From Chitinophagales bacterium (lineage in GTDB: Bacteria; Bacteroidota; Bacteroidia; Chitinophagales; JADIYW01): 64,000 nt of DNA. Shown here piece by piece: positions 45,686 through 54,313 of this stretch (position 1 is the first letter of the stretch; each line of letters begins with the position of its first letter). Both the position numbers and the translations under genes were made by a program. The notes beneath the pieces were generated by a model. It was not told the DNA's origin, did no database searches, and was given only the letters and a program-made list of their open reading frames with translations. The stretch covers positions 434,001 through 498,000 of the forward strand of contig JACJXT010000011.1 of NCBI GenBank assembly GCA_020636535.1. The letters are read 5' to 3'.

Positions 45686-46555
45686 ATGTTAAGAGTAGCT
45701 GTATTAGTATTTAGTTTGTCATTTTGTTTGATGTCATCAGCAAAAAATGAATACAAACAATGGAATAAAGCCAATCAGTTATTCTTTGATAAAAAGTATA
45801 ATGAGGCACTAAAAATCTATCAAAAACTAGAAAGCAAACATGATTTACTAGAATTTAAATTACAAATTGCTAGATGCTACTTTTATACCAATAAAAAAAT
45901 TAGTGCATTGCCTTGGTATGAAAAGGTAATAGAATATCCAAACATTAATATAGAAGCGTATAAAGAATATGCTATTTGTTTAGAGTTAAAGAAAAGAGAT
46001 GCAGAAGCTTTAGCGTATGAAAAAAAATACAATGAACTAAAAAAAATACAGCAAGTTAATAAAACCAATACACCAATTATCGAATCGTTTGATGCTACTA
46101 CAAATAAAGAAAAGGTAGATAAAATAAAAACTAAATCTAATAAAGAAAAACTTGCATCAATTAATAAAAAAGCAGTAAAAGATTCTTTAAAAGTTGCGAA
46201 AACGGTAGCAGAAGAAAGTATAGTTACAACTAAAACAACAACAAGTAAATCTAAAAAGTCAAAAAAGAACGAAGCAATAGAAGGTTTGTATTACAATATA
46301 TTTCTCAGTTCATTTTTAAAAGATCCAGGAACTTCTTATTACTACGATATAGAAGCATTAGGTTTGTTTATTAAAGAGAAAGACGGAGACAATACACTAT
46401 ATTACATTGGCAAGTATAAAGACTACGAAACTGCCGAAAAATACTTGCAAAAAATCAAAGAAGCTGGTTATGAAAATGCTTATATTCAAGCATATTATAA
46501 CAACAAAAAAGTGACTTTAGAAAAAGCTCAGTCGCTAGAAAACAATATTGAATAG
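45686..46555 (+). CDS. Exported TPR protein with SPOR-like C-terminal domain
   Basis: A 289-residue protein with a short signal peptide (ends near SSAKN), TPR-like helices (~25-125; FFDKKYNEALKIYQKLE), a Lys/Ser/Thr-rich linker and a C-terminal ~80-residue domain with TLYYIGKYKDYETAEKYLQKIKEAGYENAYIQAYYN, which has the SPOR-like alternation of strand and helix. SPOR domains bind denuded peptidoglycan. The exact role is unknown. It is followed 56 bases later by the histidine kinase gene. Confidence 0.72.
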   Translation: MLRVAVLVFSLSFCLMSSAKNEYKQWNKANQLFFDKKYNEALKIYQKLESKHDLLEFKLQIARCYFYTNKKISALPWYEKVIEYPNINIEAYKEYAICLELKKRDAEALAYEKKYNELKKIQQVNKTNTPIIESFDATTNKEKVDKIKTKSNKEKLASINKKAVKDSLKVAKTVAEESIVTTKTTTSKSKKSKKNEAIEGLYYNIFLSSFLKDPGTSYYYDIEALGLFIKEKDGDNTLYYIGKYKDYETAEKYLQKIKEAGYENAYIQAYYNNKKVTLEKAQSLENNIE

Positions 46556-46599
46556 CGGTTAAAAATAGTTAATTTAACAATTTGTTTTTCACTTTCAAT

Positions 46600-46607
46600 T
46601 ATCTTTG
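46600..46607 (+). promoter_or_regulatory. -7-like box four bases before the histidine kinase gene
   Basis: TATCTTTG, then AAGT, then GTG (46612). A TTTG at 46581-46584 lies 15 bases upstream of the box, somewhat close for a -33 element. Confidence 0.45.
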
Positions 46608-46611
46608 AAGT

Positions 46612-48087
46612 GTGAATAAAAATTTTGTAGCATTTGCTTCTGTTTGTCTTTTCTTAGGATTAATGGGTTTGGCTGTTTTGCAAATAGTTTGGTTGCAGAA
46701 AGCAGTAAAATCTCGTGCTCAAGATTTTGATAATGATGTTTTTCAAGCAATGTATGACATGGCTAACGATATTGAAAACATCAATTTAGAACCAATGTTA
46801 AATGCAGCATTTAGTCAATCGCACATCAATAATCACATTACATCAAAACTAAACAAACACAACGAAGACTTAATTCTTAATTACTACGACACACTAGGCA
46901 ACTATAAACAATATGTGTTTCCTAAAGATTCTTTCGATGCAGAAAAATATAGAGCATTAAAATCTAGAATGCTAAAAACGCTACCTATTGAATTTGATAA
47001 CTTACAAGAATTAATGGCAAAACAAATGATTAGTTTATTGCCAATTAACGAGTGGTTAGATACGAGTAAACTACAAAGTATTATTGATAAAAACTTAGCA
47101 CATAGAGGAATAAAAACAACGGTACAATATGGTATTACAGAAATGGCACCCAACAATTTTGTACTAATTTCAAAAGGAGTACCACTTGCATTATTGTATA
47201 AATCAAAGTACGAAATGGAACTATTTAGTCGTAGTGCTTTTGGTGGACAAAAAACATTAAAATTGCTTTTTCCAGAAAGAGATAAGTACTTATATTTTTC
47301 AATGTGGCCAATGATATTGAGTTCTTTGTTTTTCTTCTTGTTAACAGTTGCAGCATTTGGCATGTCGTTTCAAATTATATTTCAACAAAAGAAATTATCA
47401 GACATGAAAAATGATTTCATTAGCAATATGACACACGAACTCAAAACACCAATTGCTACTATTTCTTTAGCTAGCGAAATGTTGAGAGATAAATCAATTG
47501 CATCTATAGAAAGCAATAGAAGTAAATATGCTAATATCATATATGATGAGAACAAAAGATTAGCCAATCATGTAGAAAATGTACTACAAATTGCCAAGCT
47601 AGACAAAGGCGAAATTCAGCTGAATAAAGATTATAGAAATATTAATGAGATAATAGAGTCGGTTGCTAATAGATTTTCTTTAATGCTTGAAGGTTTAAAC
47701 GGACAAATAGTAATGAACTTTCAAGCAAAAAATAATGTTTTGTATATAGATGAATTACACATCTCTAATATGATAAATAATTTAATAGATAACGCAATAA
47801 AATATAATGAAGAAACTCCGTTAATTAAAATTAACACTTTAGACACACCAAAAGGCATACAAATTGAGGTAATAGATAATGGAATTGGTTTATCTAAAGA
47901 AAATCAAAATAAAATATTTGATAAATTTTATAGAGTAACCAAAGGCGATGTGCATACTGTAAAAGGTTTTGGTTTAGGTTTGAGTTATGTAAAATCTATT
48001 GTAGAAGCACACGAAGGAAAAATTAGTGTAGAAAGCAAATTAAAAGAAGGTTCAAAATTTATAATACAATTACCAATAAATAATTAA
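46612..48087 (+). CDS. Sensor histidine kinase (RprX-like), GTG start
   Basis: A 491-residue kinase. Membrane helices at ~5-28 and ~228-250 enclose a ~200-residue periplasmic sensor. The HisKA box is FISNMTHELKTPIA, with the phospho-acceptor histidine near residue 274; the ATPase domain shows NNLIDNAIKYNEE (N box), DNGIGLSKENQNKIFDKFYR (G1/F boxes) and GFGLGLSYV (G2). The GTG start keeps the first helix intact. The pair with the next gene, 3 bases away, resembles Bacteroides RprX/RprY by layout. Confidence 0.93.
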   Translation: MNKNFVAFASVCLFLGLMGLAVLQIVWLQKAVKSRAQDFDNDVFQAMYDMANDIENINLEPMLNAAFSQSHINNHITSKLNKHNEDLILNYYDTLGNYKQYVFPKDSFDAEKYRALKSRMLKTLPIEFDNLQELMAKQMISLLPINEWLDTSKLQSIIDKNLAHRGIKTTVQYGITEMAPNNFVLISKGVPLALLYKSKYEMELFSRSAFGGQKTLKLLFPERDKYLYFSMWPMILSSLFFFLLTVAAFGMSFQIIFQQKKLSDMKNDFISNMTHELKTPIATISLASEMLRDKSIASIESNRSKYANIIYDENKRLANHVENVLQIAKLDKGEIQLNKDYRNINEIIESVANRFSLMLEGLNGQIVMNFQAKNNVLYIDELHISNMINNLIDNAIKYNEETPLIKINTLDTPKGIQIEVIDNGIGLSKENQNKIFDKFYRVTKGDVHTVKGFGLGLSYVKSIVEAHEGKISVESKLKEGSKFIIQLPINN

Positions 48088-48090
48088 GAT

Positions 48091-48792
48091 ATGAGTACAA
48101 CAACAAACAAAAAAGTATTACTAGTAGAAGACGATCCAAATTTAGGCATGTTACTAGAAGAATATTTAAAGCACAAAAACTTTGAGGTAGATTTAAAAAG
48201 AGATGGAGCAGAAGGTCTTTTTGCTTATAGAAAAAATAAATATGATATTATATTGCTTGATGTGATGATGCCAAAGAAAGATGGCTTTACTGTAGCAGAA
48301 GAAATTAGAGCAGACGATGCCGAAGTGCCTATTATTTTTCTTACAGCTAAGTCGATGAAAGAAGACAAAATTAAAGGTTTAACTATTGGTGCAGACGATT
48401 ACATTACCAAACCTTTTTCTATGGAAATCTTAGAATTAAAAATGAATGCTATTTTAAGAAGAACAGAAAAAGTAGAAGTTAAACAAGCAGAAAATGAATA
48501 TTTTGCAGGTAACTCTAGGTTAGATTATAAAAATCATAAATTAATAGTTAAAGGAAAAGAAATAAAATTAACGACTAAAGAAAATGAGTTACTACGACTA
48601 TTTTTTGAAAGACAAGACGAATTATTAGAGCGAGATATTGCACTAAAACATGTTTGGCAAGACGATAGTTATTTTACTGCAAGAAGTATGGATGTTTTTA
48701 TATCTAAAATTAGAAAATATCTAAAAGCAGACGATACTTTAACCATCATGAATATTCACGGACAAGGTTACAAGCTAGTAGTTAATAATTAA
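48091..48792 (+). CDS. OmpR-family response regulator (RprY-like)
   Basis: A 233-residue regulator with an N-terminal receiver domain (acidic pocket EDDPN, phospho-aspartate in IILLDVMMPKKDG near residue 57, lysine in YITKPFS) and a C-terminal winged helix (~135-230; LTTKENELLRLFFERQDELLERDIALKHVW). It is co-transcribed with the kinase and should be phosphorylated by it. The regulon is unknown. Confidence 0.94.
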   Translation: MSTTTNKKVLLVEDDPNLGMLLEEYLKHKNFEVDLKRDGAEGLFAYRKNKYDIILLDVMMPKKDGFTVAEEIRADDAEVPIIFLTAKSMKEDKIKGLTIGADDYITKPFSMEILELKMNAILRRTEKVEVKQAENEYFAGNSRLDYKNHKLIVKGKEIKLTTKENELLRLFFERQDELLERDIALKHVWQDDSYFTARSMDVFISKIRKYLKADDTLTIMNIHGQGYKLVVNN

Positions 48793-48889
48793 TTTAGTGT
48801 AGTTATTAATTATTAACCTGACTTCGATTAATCAAAATAGATAAAGAAACAATACAAAAGAATAAAGCTGTTTTGAATGCTAATTAGTA

Positions 48890-49106
48890 TAAACCCAAAT
48901 TACGCATTAGAAAAAAATAGGGTTTCATTTTGTTTGTTTTTAAGGTTGCGTAGCTACGCCACGCTTTACTGCTTAAAAGTTAGTGCTAATAAAGTTGAAG
49001 TACTACGCACTTTCTATTTAGAACTAGAAGTATGAAATACTTCAATTTGAGTAACCATGTGTATAACTCATAGTATAAAAAGTAGCTACTGCGTAATTTG
49101 AGATAA
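48890..49106. repeat. 217-bp MITE-like element, copy 2
   Basis: The same length and order as 21244-21460, with strong similarity throughout, e.g. AAAAGTTAGTGCTAATAAAG and GAAGTATGAAATACTTC are identical. The right inverted repeat has diverged (17 of 21 bases pair with the left). It lies in the 512-bp gap between the response regulator and BASS transporter genes. The rest of the gap has another imperfect palindrome at about 49174-49209 (CTACCT...AGGTAG) and no gene. Confidence 0.8.
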
Positions 49107-49304
49107 AAACATTTCCGTCTTTACAAGTGAAAGTAGTTTAGTAATATATATCAAAAATATATAGTTTGAGATTGCTTGTCTCTACCTATCGGCAGACATG
49201 GTATCGACAGGTAGACCACAATTTTGTTCTCCTTCTCAAAATTTGGCAAAGACAGTCTATCTATCAGTTGATTAATAATTGAATTTATATTGTTAGTGTT
49301 TCTA

Positions 49305-50195
49305 TTATACTTTTCTTCTTAATATTGTAGAAAGTATTAATCCAGCAATGATGTGCCAAATTCCCCACCATGCTGCAATTAATGCCATACCACCCATTCC
49401 GCCAAAGAAATTAAAAATCAACACTAAACCTAAACCTGCATTTTGAATGCCTGTTTCTATGGTAATGGTTTTTACTGAAGCCATATCTAACTTGGCTAAT
49501 TTGGCAATTAAATATCCTAAAAAAAATCCAAGTAAATTATGTACCAATACTAATAGTACTATTACTTTTATATATAATTTAAAATTGTCAAAATTATTAA
49601 CGCAAGCAACAACCAAAAATCCTACAAAAATGATTAAAGAAGTAACAGAGAAAAATTGCTTGGTCTTTTTTGTAAACTCAGGAAAATAATGTCGTACTAT
49701 CATTCCTAAACACAAAGGAATAGCCAATAACATAAATACACTTTTTAGTAAATCAAAAAAATCTAAATGAATAGTGTGTAGTAATGCATTGGTTGCTTCA
49801 TACTTACTAGCATAAAAAGCAAAATTTATTGGTGTAAAAAATATAGCTAAAACAGTTGCTATTGCTGTAAGTGTTATAGATAATGCTGTATTACCTTTAG
49901 ATAAATGTGTAATATAATTGGAGATGTTTCCACCAGGACATGCTGCTACTAAAAACATACCTAATGCCAATGGTGCAGCTGGTTTCCAAAGCAGTACTAG
50001 TAAAAATGTAAAAAAAGGAAAAGCAATAAACTGCGAAAATGCACCAACTAAAATTGTTTTAGGTTGCTTTAAAATAAGTTTAAAATCTGCTATAGTAAGA
50101 TTTAATGCAATGCCAAATAAAATATATCCTAAACAAATATTAAGAAATAATAATCCATTTGGACTAAAATGTACTTGTATATTGTCTAAATCCAA
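49305..50195 (-). CDS. Bile acid:sodium symporter (BASS) family transporter
   Basis: A 296-residue membrane protein with about nine helices. MFLVAACPGGNISNYITHLSKGN and the later TIETGIQNAGLGL are the crossover-helix motifs of the BASS family. Despite the name, bacterial members carry various organic anions such as keto-acids. The frame starts with TTG at 50195, four bases after the dioxygenase stop; homologues begin at this point. It is probably co-transcribed with the dioxygenase gene. Confidence 0.9.
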   Translation of the reverse strand: MDLDNIQVHFSPNGLLFLNICLGYILFGIALNLTIADFKLILKQPKTILVGAFSQFIAFPFFTFLLVLLWKPAAPLALGMFLVAACPGGNISNYITHLSKGNTALSITLTAIATVLAIFFTPINFAFYASKYEATNALLHTIHLDFFDLLKSVFMLLAIPLCLGMIVRHYFPEFTKKTKQFFSVTSLIIFVGFLVVACVNNFDNFKLYIKVIVLLVLVHNLLGFFLGYLIAKLAKLDMASVKTITIETGIQNAGLGLVLIFNFFGGMGGMALIAAWWGIWHIIAGLILSTILRRKV

Positions 50196-50199
50196 AATA

Positions 50200-51237
50200 T
50201 TAAGATGTCCAGCTTACCATCACTTCTCTATCACCAGTATAAGGTAGTCGTCCGTGCGATGTAGAAAAATTATCGATACAAATGATATCACCTTTTTCCC
50301 AAGCATAAATTGATAAATTGTCCCAAATTACATCAATAACATGCTCTACATAATCTTCAGGAATTTCGGTATCATCACCAAAAGTAACATGCATACTTTG
50401 GTCAAACGGATTTTTGGTTTTCTTTTTCCACCAAGTCAATACTTCTAACAAAGCACTGTATTTAAAAGTTTCCCATCTTTTTTGTCGCTGATGAATTTTC
50501 TCATACTCAATAGCCGCAGCATCAACATGAAAAACTTGTGTATGATTAAACCAAACCATTTCTCCAGTTTTTGGATGTATTTTAAAAGCATCACTTTTAT
50601 TAATCATTCTCAAACCATCATTCTCTTTCCATTCTAGTTGTATATCGTGTAGCTTGGCTTTTTCAGCAATAACCGCTTTATCTTTAGTATGAAATAACTC
50701 GTCCCATTTTTTTAATTGAAAAGCACTTTTACTTTTATCATTTGGCGAAGAATAATTTCTAATGTGTTTAACGCCTTTGTTTTCGAAAGCCGTTCGCACT
50801 TCATCATTCAATCCTAAATACACTTTTCTAAAATCGCAGATAGGTGTTTCGCCACCATATTCTGGTGCAGTATGACAGTAGAAAAATAATCGTCGTGGTG
50901 CAGAAGGCAAAAAACTCATTTCGCAATGTTGCATAATTGGATAATGTGCTGGCAACTCACTAGCAGAAAAAACAAAATCTGTTTTTTTATCTCTAGGAGA
51001 AGTTCCCATATAATCATTCTTTAAATCGCTATCAACAGCTTTAGCAACCGCTTCAAAATCTTGTGGCGATTGTATATCGAAATGCTTAAACAAGATTGCA
51101 CCATGCTTGGTTAAATCATCTTCTACTTGCTGATGATTTTCATTAATCCAATTAATTAATGTTGCTTTTGAGTTATCACCAGAACTTGGTTCAATAATTA
51201 ATGGTGGTTTATTTTTATCTAAAAAAGATGTTTTCAT
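50200..51237 (-). CDS. TauD/TfdA family Fe(II)/2-oxoglutarate dioxygenase
   Basis: A 345-residue protein. The facial triad is visible: HCE in YPIMQHCEMSF (~residue 100) and the distal histidine with the 2-oxoglutarate arginine in TSHGRLPYTGDREVMVSW at the C-terminus. PRRLFFYCHTAPEYGGETPICD is typical of the SyrP-like branch. It hydroxylates a small molecule; the substrate is unknown. Adjacent to a BASS transporter gene on the same strand, it may act on the compound that transporter moves. Confidence 0.9.
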   Translation of the reverse strand: MKTSFLDKNKPPLIIEPSSGDNSKATLINWINENHQQVEDDLTKHGAILFKHFDIQSPQDFEAVAKAVDSDLKNDYMGTSPRDKKTDFVFSASELPAHYPIMQHCEMSFLPSAPRRLFFYCHTAPEYGGETPICDFRKVYLGLNDEVRTAFENKGVKHIRNYSSPNDKSKSAFQLKKWDELFHTKDKAVIAEKAKLHDIQLEWKENDGLRMINKSDAFKIHPKTGEMVWFNHTQVFHVDAAAIEYEKIHQRQKRWETFKYSALLEVLTWWKKKTKNPFDQSMHVTFGDDTEIPEDYVEHVIDVIWDNLSIYAWEKGDIICIDNFSTSHGRLPYTGDREVMVSWTS

Positions 51238-51279
51238 TGTGCTGTGTATAAATTCATTCCTAATTTAGAAATTATATTT

Positions 51280-51287
51280 TAGTTTTG
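51280..51287 (+). promoter_or_regulatory. -7-like box before the GNAT gene
   Basis: TAGTTTTG matches TAnnTTTG exactly, nine bases before the ATG at 51297. It overlaps an in-frame TTG (51285), which argues that the TTG is not the start. Confidence 0.4.
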
Positions 51288-51296
51288 GAAACTTAT

Positions 51297-51836
51297 ATGA
51301 AAATAGCCGTAATTAATTTTGATATTTACTTGACACCATACTACAAAACTGCTTATGTAGAGTTATTTGATTTAATTCAAAAAAATAAACAACGACTGAG
51401 TAATAGTTTTTCTAAAATGCTACCACAAAACGAAACGAAAGATAAAAGTTTATTGTTTGTGTTAGATAAAATGAAACAATGGAAACAAAAGAAACAGTTT
51501 GCTTTTTTAATTTTTAATAGTGAAGATAAAATTATAGGTCATTTTAATATAAGAGAAATTAATTGGCATAAACAAGAAGCCGAATTGTCGTATTGGTTAG
51601 ATGAAGCATATGTAGGAAAAGGCACTATGACTGCAATTATACAAACAATGTGCAATTGGTTGTTTACTACTACGACCATAAAACGAGTAATTGCCAAAGT
51701 AGTAGTAGGCAATGTTGCTAGTGAAAAAGTATTAAGTAAAAACGGATTTCAGTACGAAGGTACACTTTCAAAAGCATGTAGCAACTATTATAATGAAGCA
51801 CAAGATGCCAATCAGTTTGCTTTAGAGAAAAGGTAG
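51297..51836 (+). CDS. GNAT family N-acetyltransferase (RimJ/RimL type)
   Basis: A 179-residue GNAT protein; AELSYWLDEAYVGKGTMTAIIQTMCNW holds the acetyl-CoA-binding loop, and VGNVASEKVLSKNGFQYEG is the conserved C-terminal strand-helix. RimJ/RimL relatives acetylate protein N-termini or amino-containing small molecules. ATG 51297 is preferred to the TTG at 51285. Its stop codon lies inside the 42-bp direct repeat that bounds the toxin-antitoxin cassette, so its original end was probably kept by the duplication. Confidence 0.87.
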   Translation: MKIAVINFDIYLTPYYKTAYVELFDLIQKNKQRLSNSFSKMLPQNETKDKSLLFVLDKMKQWKQKKQFAFLIFNSEDKIIGHFNIREINWHKQEAELSYWLDEAYVGKGTMTAIIQTMCNWLFTTTTIKRVIAKVVVGNVASEKVLSKNGFQYEGTLSKACSNYYNEAQDANQFALEKR

Positions 51837-51871
51837 GTTTCAATTTAAACCATCAACATCCTCTTGTATTT
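51830..51871. repeat. 42-bp direct repeat bounding the toxin-antitoxin cassette, left
   Basis: Begins AAGGTAGGTTTCAATTTAAA and matches 53311-53352 at 41 of 42 bases. It contains the GNAT stop codon here; its right twin contains the stop codon of the convergent glycosyltransferase-like gene. Removal of one copy plus the ~1.44 kb between would leave the two neighbours ending six bases apart. Confidence 0.85.
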
Positions 51872-51879
51872 TCTTTCCT

Positions 51880-52053
51880 AGCAGCGTCTCTGGGCGTAGG
51901 TGAAAAAGCGTAGCAGGACTCTGCGTAACAATTGTGTATAAATATGGTATAGCTATACACTTGCAAAACTAATCACCATTAATGTCCTTTACAAGAGATA
52001 TTGATAGCGTTTAAATATTTGCATACGCAGTGTCCTTTACAAGAGACACTGCT
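51880..52053. repeat. 174-bp MITE-like repeat, copy A
   Basis: Ends are inverted: AGCAGCGTCTCTGGG on the left and CAAGAGACACTGCT on the right, pairing at most positions of AGCAGYGTCTCTKG. Inside are GGTATAGCTATAC and GCAGTGTC/GACACTGC hairpins. It has no coding frame. The remaining ~110 bases to 52167 carry the antitoxin promoter region (TATATTTG at 52098). Confidence 0.75.
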
Positions 52054-52097
52054 GAGAAGATAATATTTTATACCAAAAAAATACTACAATTTGTTCT

Positions 52098-52105
52098 TAT
52101 ATTTG
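52098..52105 (+). promoter_or_regulatory. -7-like box upstream of the antitoxin gene
   Basis: TATATTTG is an exact TAnnTTTG match 62 bases before the antitoxin ATG. Confidence 0.35.
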
Positions 52106-52167
52106 TATATTGATGATTGAGTTATATTATTTAGGAAAAGAGTTCCAATAATTTTTAAAACAATTTT

Positions 52168-52380
52168 ATGCTTAAAACAATTTTAATTCCAGATAATAAT
52201 CAAGTAATATTAAAATTACCAGATAATTTTATTGGCAAAAAAATTGAAATCATTGCTTTTACTGTTGAAGAAGCTAAAACTGTTAATGATGATACTTTGC
52301 TAACTCATTACGCTAGTGAGAAAAGTTTAGCTAAAGATTGGTTGACAAAAGAAGAAGATAAAGCATGGGAACTTTTATAA
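52168..52380 (+). CDS. Antitoxin of a MazEF-like type II toxin-antitoxin pair
   Basis: A 70-residue acidic-tailed protein: an N-terminal beta-strand segment (MLKTILIPDNNQVILKLPDNFIGKKIEIIAF, here given by position 1-31) followed by a helical, negatively charged C-terminus that should wrap the toxin. No strong DNA-binding family motif is recognised. The assignment comes from size and from a 16-base overlap with the MazF/PemK-like toxin gene, the usual translational coupling of such pairs. Confidence 0.75.
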   Translation: MLKTILIPDNNQVILKLPDNFIGKKIEIIAFTVEEAKTVNDDTLLTHYASEKSLAKDWLTKEEDKAWELL

Positions 52381-52697
52381 AAGGAGATATTGTAGTAATT
52401 CCTTTTCCTTTTTCTAATCTTTCAGGAAGCAAGAGAAGACCAGCCCTTGTATTAACTGACCTAAATGGAGATGATATCCTGCTCTGTCAAATTACTTCCA
52501 AAGCAAATGATACTAATGCTATATCAATCACAAAACAAGATTTTACATTAGGTAGTTTGCCCATTGATTCTTATGTTCGACCGTTAAGAATTTTTACTGC
52601 AGATAAAAATATTATTATAAGGAAAGCTGGTGTTATTAATAAAAGAAAATTCAACAATGTTATTGATATAATTATTAATAATATTAAACATATTTAA
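52365..52697 (+). CDS. MazF/PemK-like endoribonuclease toxin
   Basis: A 110-residue member of the PemK/MazF family: GDIVVIPFPFSN at the N-terminus, KRRPALVLTD with the catalytic arginine/loop, and LLCQITSK as the third strand. These toxins cleave mRNA at short motifs when free of antitoxin. The gene is intact and overlaps the antitoxin by 16 bases. Its last ~35 bases are repeated twice downstream in front of MITE copies C and D. Confidence 0.9.
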   Translation: MGTFIKGDIVVIPFPFSNLSGSKRRPALVLTDLNGDDILLCQITSKANDTNAISITKQDFTLGSLPIDSYVRPLRIFTADKNIIIRKAGVINKRKFNNVIDIIINNIKHI

Positions 52698-52710
52698 TCA
52701 TTTTTTTCCT

Positions 52711-52880
52711 AGCAGCGTCTCTGGGCGTAGGTGAAAAAGCGTAGCAGGACGCTGCGTAACAATTGTGTAAATATTGCAGCTATCCACTTGCAAAATTAAT
52801 CACCATTAATGTCCTTTATAAGAGATATTGATAGCGTTTAAATATTTGCATACGCAGTGTCCTTTACAAGAGACACTGCT
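52711..52880. repeat. 174-bp-type MITE-like repeat, copy B
   Basis: A 170-bp copy starting 14 bases after the toxin stop. It has the same ends as copy A with small internal differences (TAAATATTGCAGCTATCCAC instead of the GGTATAGCTATAC segment). Confidence 0.75.
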
Positions 52881-53128
52881 GATAAGCTAATATTATTGAT
52901 ATAATTATTAATAATATTAAACATATTTAATCATTTTTTTCCTAGAAGCATCTCTGGGTGTAGGTGAAAAAGCATAGCAGGACTCTGCGTAACAATTGTG
53001 TAAATATTGCAGCTATCCACTTGCAAAATTAATCACCATTAATGTCCTTTACAAGAGACACTGCTGATAAGCTAAGATTATTGATATAATTATTAATAAT
53101 ATTAAACATATTCAATCATTTCTTTCCT
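52881..53128. repeat. Tandem units of toxin 3' end plus internally deleted MITE copy C
   Basis: ATTATTGATATAATTATTAA and the following ~30 bases at 52889 and 53077 repeat the 3' end of the toxin gene (52663-52710). Copy C (52944-53065) is a 122-bp version lacking the middle of the MITE. The block therefore looks like head-to-tail duplication of [toxin end + MITE]. Confidence 0.7.
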
Positions 53129-53302
53129 AGCAGCGTCTCTGGGCGTAGGTGAAAAAGCGTAGCAGGACTCTGCGTAACAATTGTGTATAAATATGGTATA
53201 GCTATACACTTGCAAAACTAATCACCATTAATGTCCTTTACAAGAGATATTGATAGCGTTTAAATATTTGCATACGCAGTGTCCTTTACAAGAGACACTG
53301 CT
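53129..53302. repeat. 174-bp MITE-like repeat, copy D
   Basis: Nearly identical to copy A in length and sequence, including the GGTATAGCTATACACTTG segment and the CTGAGAAGATAA border. It ends eight bases before the right 42-bp direct repeat. Confidence 0.75.
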
Positions 53303-53310
53303 GAGAAGAT

Positions 53311-53352
53311 AAGGTAGGTTTCAATTTAAACCATCAACATCATCTTGTATTT
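53311..53352. repeat. 42-bp direct repeat bounding the toxin-antitoxin cassette, right
   Basis: Matches 51830-51871 at 41 of 42 bases. Most of it lies inside the 3' end of the convergent gene on the minus strand, so this copy is likely the ancestral one. Confidence 0.85.
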
Positions 53353-54313
53353 GTTTGGCTCTAACCGAGTTTAAATGCAATTGTAAAAATTGTTCATATT
53401 GATTGCCTAGCTCAAAGCTTTCTTTTTGTAACAAATTTTCTAATACTTGCTTGAAGTGTTCGTAGTTGTCTTCTACTTCAAAAATTAAATCCTTTAAACC
53501 AAAATAATCGTAGTCTTCATTATGAGCAAATCGTCCTAGCATATAGCATTTAGCAATAGCACTCTCAAGTACTCTAACCGTTACAGGATTTAAACCACCA
53601 GTTTTCCAATCGCCACCATCTAAACCTGGCGAACTTACAATACTAATTTTTGCTCTACACATTATTGTTAACAATGCTTCTCTTGTGTGTAGTTCACCTA
53701 TCTTTCCGTATTTTGTAGAGTAGTAGATGTTCTTTCCATCTTCAATAATACGATGTACATAATTTACGGTTGGATTTTCTTTACAATACTGTAGCATCAT
53801 TTCATCTAACAATAAGTTTTTTCTACCAATTTGTATTACATCAATGTCTTTTTCAACTATTTGATGAAATAAAGATAAATGCTTATCTGCAATAGAAAAT
53901 GCTAAGTGTTGTAAGTTTAACGAACAACCATTGTTTTTTAAAAATGTAATGGCTTCTAAACTTGCTAAATAAACTATTGAAAAATCTTTAAAATTTTTAT
54001 TGAATAAATTAATATCATATTTTTTCCAATAATCAACAATAAAGCAAGCTACATTTTTTTTATTCAGATACAATCTATGATAATCTGGATTCATCAATAC
54101 TGCAAAATGCGTTTGTTTTTTTTCTTTTGTAGGAATTATTTTGTCTAATTTTAATTTGTATATTATTTTATTTAAAGTATCACTTGCTTTAGTTAAATAG
54201 TGCATTGGTATTTGCCAAACACGACTCAAATCATCTTCTAACTCAAAAAATATTTGCCACGATGGTGCTTTTTTGTATTGTCTAATACTATCAACTTGTA
54301 TATTCTTTTTCAT
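53321..54313 (-). CDS. Glycosyltransferase-like protein (GT1/CgeB-type), tentative
   Basis: A 331-residue cytoplasmic protein from ATG 54313 (MKKNIQVDSIRQY). Features compatible with a GT-B fold are an N-terminal half with NGCSLNLQHLAFSIADKH and a C-terminal half with SIVSSPGLDGGDWKTGGLNPVTVRVLESAIAKC, then a terminal helix ending in VDGLN. The latter resembles the donor-binding region of DUF3880/CgeB-like glycosyltransferases, but the match is by eye. It overlaps the serine hydrolase gene by 23 bases. Upstream in-frame starts (54391) lie within that gene and are less likely. Confidence 0.6.
   Translation of the reverse strand: MKKNIQVDSIRQYKKAPSWQIFFELEDDLSRVWQIPMHYLTKASDTLNKIIYKLKLDKIIPTKEKKQTHFAVLMNPDYHRLYLNKKNVACFIVDYWKKYDINLFNKNFKDFSIVYLASLEAITFLKNNGCSLNLQHLAFSIADKHLSLFHQIVEKDIDVIQIGRKNLLLDEMMLQYCKENPTVNYVHRIIEDGKNIYYSTKYGKIGELHTREALLTIMCRAKISIVSSPGLDGGDWKTGGLNPVTVRVLESAIAKCYMLGRFAHNEDYDYFGLKDLIFEVEDNYEHFKQVLENLLQKESFELGNQYEQFLQLHLNSVRAKQIQDDVDGLN

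Larger units (their letters stand above)
51872..53310. mobile_element. Candidate mobile toxin-antitoxin cassette
   Basis: A 1.44-kb segment between the 42-bp direct repeats, holding MITE copy A, the MazE/MazF-like pair and MITE copies B-D. It encodes no recombinase. Copies A and D, at the two edges, are closest to each other in sequence and length, so the edges of the cassette are repeat-defined. Confidence 0.65.
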
